The position numbers were made by a program, and so were the translations under genes. The notes below the pieces were generated by a model. That model saw nothing but the letters and a program-made list of their open reading frames with translations, was not told where the DNA came from and did no database searches. Positions 57,391 through 64,000 of a DNA stretch of 64,000 nt are shown here, piece after piece. Each line of letters starts with the position of its first letter. Position 1 is the stretch's first letter. The stretch comes from Halocaridina rubra (Eukaryota; Arthropoda; Malacostraca; Decapoda; Atyidae), in NCBI GenBank assembly GCA_037179515.1, contig JAXCGZ010013635.1, positions 1-64,000 of the forward strand, read 5' to 3'.

Positions 57391-59328
57391 TGTTCGGGTT
57401 AGGATGGTTGAGTGTTGTTAAGATTCTGTTTTACTAAGGGGACTCAAAGTTCCGAGCTCGGTTAAGAGCTCACAAACAGACAGGACAGATATTTGTACTT
57501 GAACACCCCATCTCTATTACCATTAGTCGGTTAAATGAAACTCAGAATTCAACTTTCTTTTAATTTTGGAAATGCAATGACATTAAAAGAATTGAAGTTT
57601 CTAATTAAATTTTATGAAATGCTGCCTCGAATCCCAGACGTGGTGAGCACGATTTCGTTTCCTGGCACCACGGACGTATGCCAAGACTTTGGCCTCAACT
57701 CGATGATTACCTCTGTCACACAGGCAGAGTAGAATACAGGACACTGCAATTTCAGAAACAGAAATAACACACTGTTTATAATGGGAAACTGAAAGCATGA
57801 GCACACATATAATGAGTTTCCAATGTCATTCTACTGGATGAAAATATATTGGTTAATCACAGCTAACCAGAAATATTTATGCTACCATAATAGCATACAA
57901 AACCATTAATTCTTTACTGGTTTTAAAGGAAAACAATTTATGCACAATCAATGAAGAATAAGCAAGACAAATACAGTACTGTATGTATTCCTTAAATTGT
58001 GGGCAGCCACAAAAGTTGCAATGCTTATTACTGATTTACAATTAATATGGTAAAACACTATTTAGGATAAAGGAACAATCTACGAGATAAATACAGTATT
58101 CATTCACTTTTGGTTATCAAGAACTTTGCAATAAAAAAAAAAGGGTGCAAAACCTTCTTTTGAGGTATTTGCAACTTATAACTCAAAATACTTTATCCCC
58201 AACATATGAAGAATTAGCAAGATAAATACAGTATGCATTCATTAAATTGTGGTTAACAGGAAATATCTGCAAAGCCAACAGGGTAAAATTACCTTTTAAT
58301 TATTTGCAGTTTATAGCATAAAACACTTTAGCTAAATGATTAACTATTTGCAATTTATATAGGAAATAGCTTTATTGACGAGTTTTTGACGTAAAACATT
58401 TTATTTACGATGATAGAAAGAGGTGAAATGAAATTAGAATTTATTAGGAAAAAGAGATAGATTTTTACGGGCTCATAACCAGTCTTCAGAGGATAAGATT
58501 TTCGTTTATCACATTCAATAAAAAGAAACTTCTTAGCAATGTATATCAGCTGTAATTTCCAGGTTAAAGAATTAACTTTGGCAAGCGAGATTCCAGTTTG
58601 GTAATCTACAAAATTTCGTCTGTATGGGAATGGAATCTGAGCATAAAATTCGTAAGATTTAGCCAGTAACGAATGTAACTAATTCTCAAAAAAAACAATT
58701 ACTTGACCCACGAGCTTTACCATACACTATCTCTCACCTTATTGTGCCAGATGAATTCCTGTGAAGATGCCACGTAAATAAGGTTTGAAATAAACTTAGA
58801 CTGCTCAGGCGAGATGTTGCCACTTGGAAGTTTGGGCACCAAAAAAAGGCTGTCTCATTGTTCCTCCTGGTGAGTTCATCTTTAGGATACATTTCTAGAG
58901 CAGTAACTGGCTCTGATATCATTTAAGGACTATTTTAGTGGTGGTCCCTGGAAGGCAATTATAGCAGAGATGCAAGGGAGAGACAGTATCTTTAGGTGCA
59001 ACGAGTGGAAGCAAATAAAATAAAACGAGAATAATAATGAAAAGTTAGGTTACTGGTAAACAATCTCCAGAATGTTCTTGGCTCGTAGGAGACGGAAAAT
59101 AGGAGCAGCCTCTATATCGGGACTATACTTCTACACGTACAAGAAGAGTAAATAAGGTATATTTAAAATTAGCTATAAGCTAAAATAAAAACTGCAAATA
59201 ATCATAATCTGCAAAAGTCAAGAAGTGGAAATTATTTATTTTGTTAGAAAAATGACAGTTAAGTTACTAAATTACTTAATAAGACATCTAACAGCCTCTG
59301 GTGACTTTGAGTGAAGCACTTTGTCACA
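57391..59328 (-). repeat. 5' LTR of the older Gmr1-like copy, about 1.94 kb
   Basis: Plus-strand ends TGTTCGGG ... TTTGTCACA, i.e. TGTGACAAAG...CCCGAACA on the minus strand. It is diverged from the young LTRs by many substitutions and small indels. Confidence 0.88.
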
Positions 59329-59959
59329 TTCTGCCTTAAAGGAAATTTAGAAGAGTTGCCAGAGGTGAAGCCATCACATCACATTGCCTAATTTTTTGTG
59401 TAAATTGGGGAGAGCTCTTAGGCCGTTTACCTGATCCTGTGGTTCCATATATTGTTAAAATCAGTGTCCTTCCCATTTATATTAATTTGATAGTTAGTTT
59501 TATACACGAAATAATTGAATAATTAAATAAATACCAAAACTACACCTATCAACAGTACTGAGTTAAATTGCCAAGTAGCATAGCTGTCTTATTTTCTTTT
59601 CTTTTAGCTTTTCTCTTTTACTATTTTTTATTTTGCATATATTGAGTTAAATGCAAAGTCTGATCCTGTGATAACATATCTTGGTTAGCAAGTGAGTTTA
59701 TCAGTTAAGAAGAATATATAGCAGAAACAGGTGGGTGTCTCCTCAGATACAAATTTGAATTTTCTTCAAGTTGACATTTGTTTTGATAGCATTTTTTCTT
59801 TTTTTTATCCTCAAATTATCATAGTCAAATTTTTAAGAAAAGAGATAAATTGATTCACTAAATAGCCATATATGAAGATATAAAAGTTCTGTGTGAAGCT
59901 TAAATAAAAGCTTTTCTCTCTTTTTTTCTCTTTCTCTTCTTCTTTCTATATTCTGTGAA
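59329..59959. other. Unassigned sequence between two LTRs; polypyrimidine tract at its end
   Basis: No repeat partner in the window. 59908-59947 is a long CT-rich tract followed by an AG, as before a 3' splice site. Confidence 0.4.
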
Positions 59960-60091
59960 AGGGAAAACATAAAAATGAGGCCATCTCTGTCCCAAACATC
60001 TCCCATCCATGGGTCGGGAGGAGGGGTAGCGATTAGAAGACTAAAACAGAAAATCAAGGATTTAGAGGCAATGGTTAAAAGCCTTGATGAT
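59960..60091 (+). CDS. Possible host exon interrupted by an LTR insertion
   Basis: After the polypyrimidine tract and AG (about 59960) the plus strand is open through an ATG at 59975. It encodes a Ser/Gly-rich start (MRPSLSQTSPIHGSGGG), then a heptad-like basic/acidic segment (RRLKQKIKDLEAMVKSLDD) that could form a coiled coil. The frame ends at the TGTGAC of an LTR at 60092. No family recognised. If real, the element sits inside a coding exon. The remainder of the exon would be beyond the window. Confidence 0.3.
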
Positions 60092-62180
60092 TGTGACAGA
60101 GTGTTTCGCTCAAAGTCACCAGAGGCTGTTAGATGCCTTATTAGTAATTTAGTAACTTAAATGTAATTTTTCTAACTAAAAAAAATAATTCCCACTTGTT
60201 GACTTTTGCAGATTATGATTATTTGCAATTTATATCTTAGCCTATAGCTAATTTTAAATATATCTTATTCACTATTCTTGTACGTATAGAAGCAGAGTCC
60301 CGATATAAAGGCTGCTCCTACTTTTCCACCTCTTCAGTGAACCCATCAGATACGTTTTGTTACAATTTATTTATTATAAAAATTGTTCTTGCTGATAATT
60401 TTGTTATAAATTTGACCTTGCTGTTATGTCATTAGCCTGTCTAGATACATATCAGTAGCTTCTTTATTATTTGAGTACTTAAATTCCGTCTCCTACAAGC
60501 AAAGAGCATTCTAGAGATTGTTTACCAGTAACCTAACTTTCCATTATTATTCTCGTTTTATTTTATTTGCTTCCACTTGTTGCACCTAAAATATTGTCTC
60601 TCCCTTGCATCTCTGCTATAATTGCCTGCCAGGGGCCATCACTAAGGTAGTCCTTAAAGGATATAAGAGCCAGTTACTGCTCAAGAAATATATTCTACAG
60701 AACGTCAAAAGGAGGGACAATGAAGCGTCCTCAATTGGCGGCCAAACATCCCAGAGGCAACATCTCGCCTCAGCAGTCAAGATTATTTCAAATCTTATTT
60801 ACGTGGCATCTTCACAGGAATTCATCTGGCACAAACAAGGTGAAGGATAGTGTATGGTAAAGCTCGTGGGTCAAGCAAATTGTTTTTTTGAGAATTAGTT
60901 ACATTCGTTACTTACTAAATTTTACGAATTTTTCTCAGATTCCATTCCCATACAAACGAAATTTTGTGGATTACCTAACTGGAATCTCACTTGCCAAACT
61001 TAATTCCTTAACCTGGAAATTACAGTTGATATACATTGCCAAGAAGTTTCTTTTCATTGAATGTGATAAACGAAAATCTCATCCTCTGAAAACTGGTTAT
61101 GAGCCCGTAAAAATCTATCCCTACTCCTAACAAATTCTAATTTCATTTCACCTTTTCTATCATCGTAAATAAAGTGCTTTACGTCAAAAACTCGTGAATA
61201 AAGCTATTTGCTATATAAATTGCAAATAATTAATCGTTTAAACTAACGTGTTAAACTGTAAATAATTAAATGGTAATTTTACCCTGTGTGATTTGCAAAT
61301 ATTTCCTGTTAACCACAATCTAATGAAAGCGTACTGTATTTATCTTGCCAATTCTTCATATGTTGGGGATAAAGTGTTTTGAGATATAAGTTGCAAATAC
61401 TTCAAAAGGTGGTTTTGCACCCTTATTTTTTATTGTAAACAGTTCTTGATAGCCAAAAGTGAATTAATACTGTATTTATCTCTTAGATTCTTCCTTTATC
61501 CTAAATAGAGTGTTTTACCATATTAATTGCAAATCAGTAATAGTCATTGCAACTTTTGTGGTTGCCCACAATTTAAGGAATACACACAGTACTGTATTTG
61601 TCTTGCTTATTCTTCATTTATTGTGAATAAATTGTTTTCCTTTAATACCAGCAAAAAATTAATGGTTTTGTATGCTCTTATGGTAGCATAAATATTTCTG
61701 GTTAGCTTTGAATAACCAATATATTTTCAACCAGTAGAATAATATTGGAAACTCATGATATGTGTGTTCATGTTTCCAGTTTCCCATTATTAACAGTGTG
61801 TCATTTCTGTTTCTGAAATTGCAGTGTCCTCTATTCTACTCTGCCTGTGTGACAAAGGTAATTGTTGAGTTGAGGATAAAGTCTTGGCATACGTCAGTGG
61901 TGCCAGGAAACGAAATTGTGCTTATCACTTCCAAGATTCGAAGCAGCATTTCATAAAATTTAATTTGAGAAATTTAATTCAAATCTTTTAATGTCATTGC
62001 ATTTCCAAAATTAAAAGAAAGTTGAATTCTGAGTTTCATTTAACCGAGTAATGGTATAACGGGTGGGATGTTCAAGTGCAAATATTAATCCTGTCTGTTT
62101 GTGAGCTCTTAACCAAGCTCAGTACTTTGAGTCCCCTTAGTAAAACAGAATCTTAACAACATTTTACCATTCCCCCATTA
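60092..62180 (+). repeat. LTR of a third Gmr1-like copy, about 2.09 kb
   Basis: TGTGACAGAGTG start. The end is judged by comparison to lie before AGATTGG, so the terminal CA is mutated (ATTA). A degenerate primer site (TGGCTCCCAAACAGGGAC) follows at 62185-62202. Confidence 0.85.
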
Positions 62181-62202
62181 AGATTGGCTCCCAAACAGGG
62201 AC

Positions 62203-62660
62203 TCGAACAGACAGACTGATTTTTATAAATTTATTTTTATTTTGCTTTTTAACATTACACATGAAACCCGATTACCATTGGCTTGATTATTGAATTGAAT
62301 GAATCATAGGCTGCACACGAAAATATTCGCGCTAGAGGCGTTGCGGATCAGAAATTTTTTTTTATTTTGAATATTAATTACGATAACTAATATTTTCTTG
62401 TTTCAAATGTGGTAAACAAAATTCAGGAAATCTACATGAGATTATGTGGTAAAAGAAATAAGAAATTTTGCATGACGAGAAGACGTGTTATTTAAAATTT
62501 CATTTATTTGCATGATAAGATTGAGTTTTAAAGCATTCATGTTTTATATATCCGTTAAAGGGTGATACTTGTTAAGAATTGTTTATATAACCTTTGGATT
62601 TAGGAATTGGGAGAAAGCATATTAAGAATTTTAGCTAATAAGTGTGTTTTATATTCAAGA
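62203..62660 (+). other. Partial leader of the third copy
   Basis: Follows the young leader from ACTGATTTTATAAATTT to TGTTTTATATTCAAG and then stops; the tandem-repeat part and gag are absent. Confidence 0.7.
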
Positions 62661-62713
62661 ATTTTAACAACACTCTACCATTCCCCCAACAAGATTGGCG
62701 CCCGAACAGGGAC
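62661..62713 (+). other. Second LTR tail plus exact primer binding site
   Basis: TTTTAACAACACTCTACCAT ... CCCCCAACA repeats the LTR end, followed by the exact TGGCGCCCGAACAGGGAC (62696-62713). It is joined directly to integrase coding sequence. Confidence 0.8.
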
Positions 62714-64000
62714 AATGAAGCGATGTTTGCGCAGGCTAGTGATATATATACCTAGGCAGTGGGACAAGTATGCCCTGCTGCACTTTTCTCCTTCAAAGAC
62801 ACCCCCCACGACACTACTGGTTACTCGCCTTTCGAGCTGATTTATGGTCATAAGGTCAGAGGCCCAGTGGAATTCTTGGCAGAACGTTGGGATTCACCTA
62901 CCATTGAAGATGACGATAAGGATGTCCATGAGTATATTTTGAAATTTTTGTCTCATCTCAAAAAGGCTTGGAAAACTGCACAATTAGCCATTAAGGGTCA
63001 CCAGCAGACTGCCAAGCTCCTCTTTGACAAGTGTGCGCGGCGTTGTGCCCTGACACCCAGAGATTGAGCTCTGTTACTTCTTGCAACAGATACCCGCAAG
63101 CTAATGCTACACTGGAAAGGACCATACACTGTGGTATACCGGGTGACCCCTGACAATTATGTGCTAAATGTTGATGGCAATAACCGGAAATACCACATTA
63201 ACCAGCTGAAGCTTTATTGTGAAGACCCGTAGGCCCACAGGGATCCTGCGCTGGCACTCTCACCAACCTCTTTAGATGCCCTCAGCATCAACAGAACCTC
63301 CGAGGCTGCAGCAACAAAGGTGCTCCATTATAGCCACCCCTTACTTCCTATGTTGGAATACTCCACCCTTGCAGTGGAGACAGACTTACGGGAGTGGAGT
63401 TTTTCGGAAGAAGCCCCTCTGGCCGCAGCCACTGCCCTTGCAATTGAAGACATAAGCTTAACTTTTGATGGTGGTAAGGATCCTGCCATTCCCACACACC
63501 GAAAGGAGAGTGTGAGTAATTGCATTATTAACTCCAGACAGCAACCTAGTCAACAGGAACAGCTGAACAAGCTATTAGAGGACTATGAGAACGTCTTCAA
63601 CGACCTCCTAGGCATTACCGCTACCCTTGAGCATCATGTCAGATTGACTGACCCAGAGCCATTTCGGCATTCCTATGGTCTTCCCCACAAGCTGTCCGTA
63701 TGGTTGAAGGAAAATCTTGACACTTGGGTCTGCCTCGGAATAGTTGAAAAGAGCATTTTGCCTTGGTGTTCGCCGTTACTGGCAGTGCGTAAGCGAGATG
63801 GCAGTCACAGGTTCTGCCTTGACTGTCGTAAGCTTAACTCCCATACCATCTTTGATGGAGAGCCCATTGCTGATGCCGAGCATATTTTCTCGTTGCTCTC
63901 CCAAGCCTATTACCTGTCCAAGTTGGATCTGGCCAGTGGATTTTGGCAAGTCCCGTTGAGCGAGACTACCAAGCCTCTTACAGCCTTTCCCACAAAATAT
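62714..64000 (+). pseudogene. Third Gmr1-like copy: integrase C-terminus to RT, degraded, runs off the window
   Basis: Corresponds to 47446-48740 of the intact pol, beginning just after the integrase glutamate. A frameshift near 62770, a TGA at 63066-63068 and a TAG near 63230 break it. RT is present up to LDLASGFWQV and continues past the edge. Protease, integrase core and gag are missing. Confidence 0.85.

Overview
This is eukaryotic, repeat-dominated DNA. The extreme load of (TA)n, (GA)n and (TAA)n microsatellites, together with Tigger/pogo transposons, CR1-like LINEs and a Ty3/gypsy element, fits an arthropod and most likely a decapod crustacean. That assignment is inference from sequence character; no marker gene fixes the species. 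There is no prokaryotic gene organisation, rRNA or CRISPR array. Almost every real coding stretch belongs to a transposable element.

Layout. 1-5060: LINE fragments of three families, a (GA)n array and a composite repeat carrying (TAA)n. 5076-12073: an old, internally deleted Tigger on the minus strand. Inside its terminal arm sits a complete 4.25 kb Tigger (7734-11987) with a nearly intact transposase, flanked by a TA duplication. 12074-15969: further deleted Tiggers separated by (TA)n arrays. 15970-17197: LINE and composite-repeat fragments. 17198-22405: a large imperfect palindrome with a LINE fragment and (GA)n array in its left arm. 22499-24349: a Tigger derivative whose transposase core is replaced by a coding-like segment of foreign origin. 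24470-33940: mixed repeats, a tRNA-like SINE, a 79-bp-arm perfect palindrome, and the only region with plausible host exons (minus strand, 26702-30421). 33938-40800: several near-identical CR1-like LINE copies, a mini-Tigger with a 97-residue chimeric ORF, and microsatellites. 40802-64000: copies of one LTR retrotransposon family.

The main result is the LTR retrotransposon at 41903-52316. It has about 1.97 kb LTRs (TG...CA), a 5-bp target duplication, a tRNA-Lys-type primer binding site, a short gag and an intact 1159-residue pol. Integrase lies BEFORE reverse transcriptase/RNase H although the RT is of Ty3/gypsy type. That order is the hallmark of the unusual Gmr1-like group. The gag shows no recognisable capsid or zinc knuckle, in this copy or in an older one. 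The young copy is inserted antisense into an older copy of its own family (41438-59328), whose gag is itself split by a CR1-like LINE. A third, recombinant copy runs off the right edge (60092-64000).

How the parts interact: microsatellites and older transposons act as landing sites. Tigger ends repeatedly abut (TA)n arrays, CR1-like copies lie inside (TATG)n and (TA)n arrays, and elements nest in relatives. Coordinates of repeat boundaries are by eye and may be off by a few bases. Splice-site and host-exon calls are predictions.
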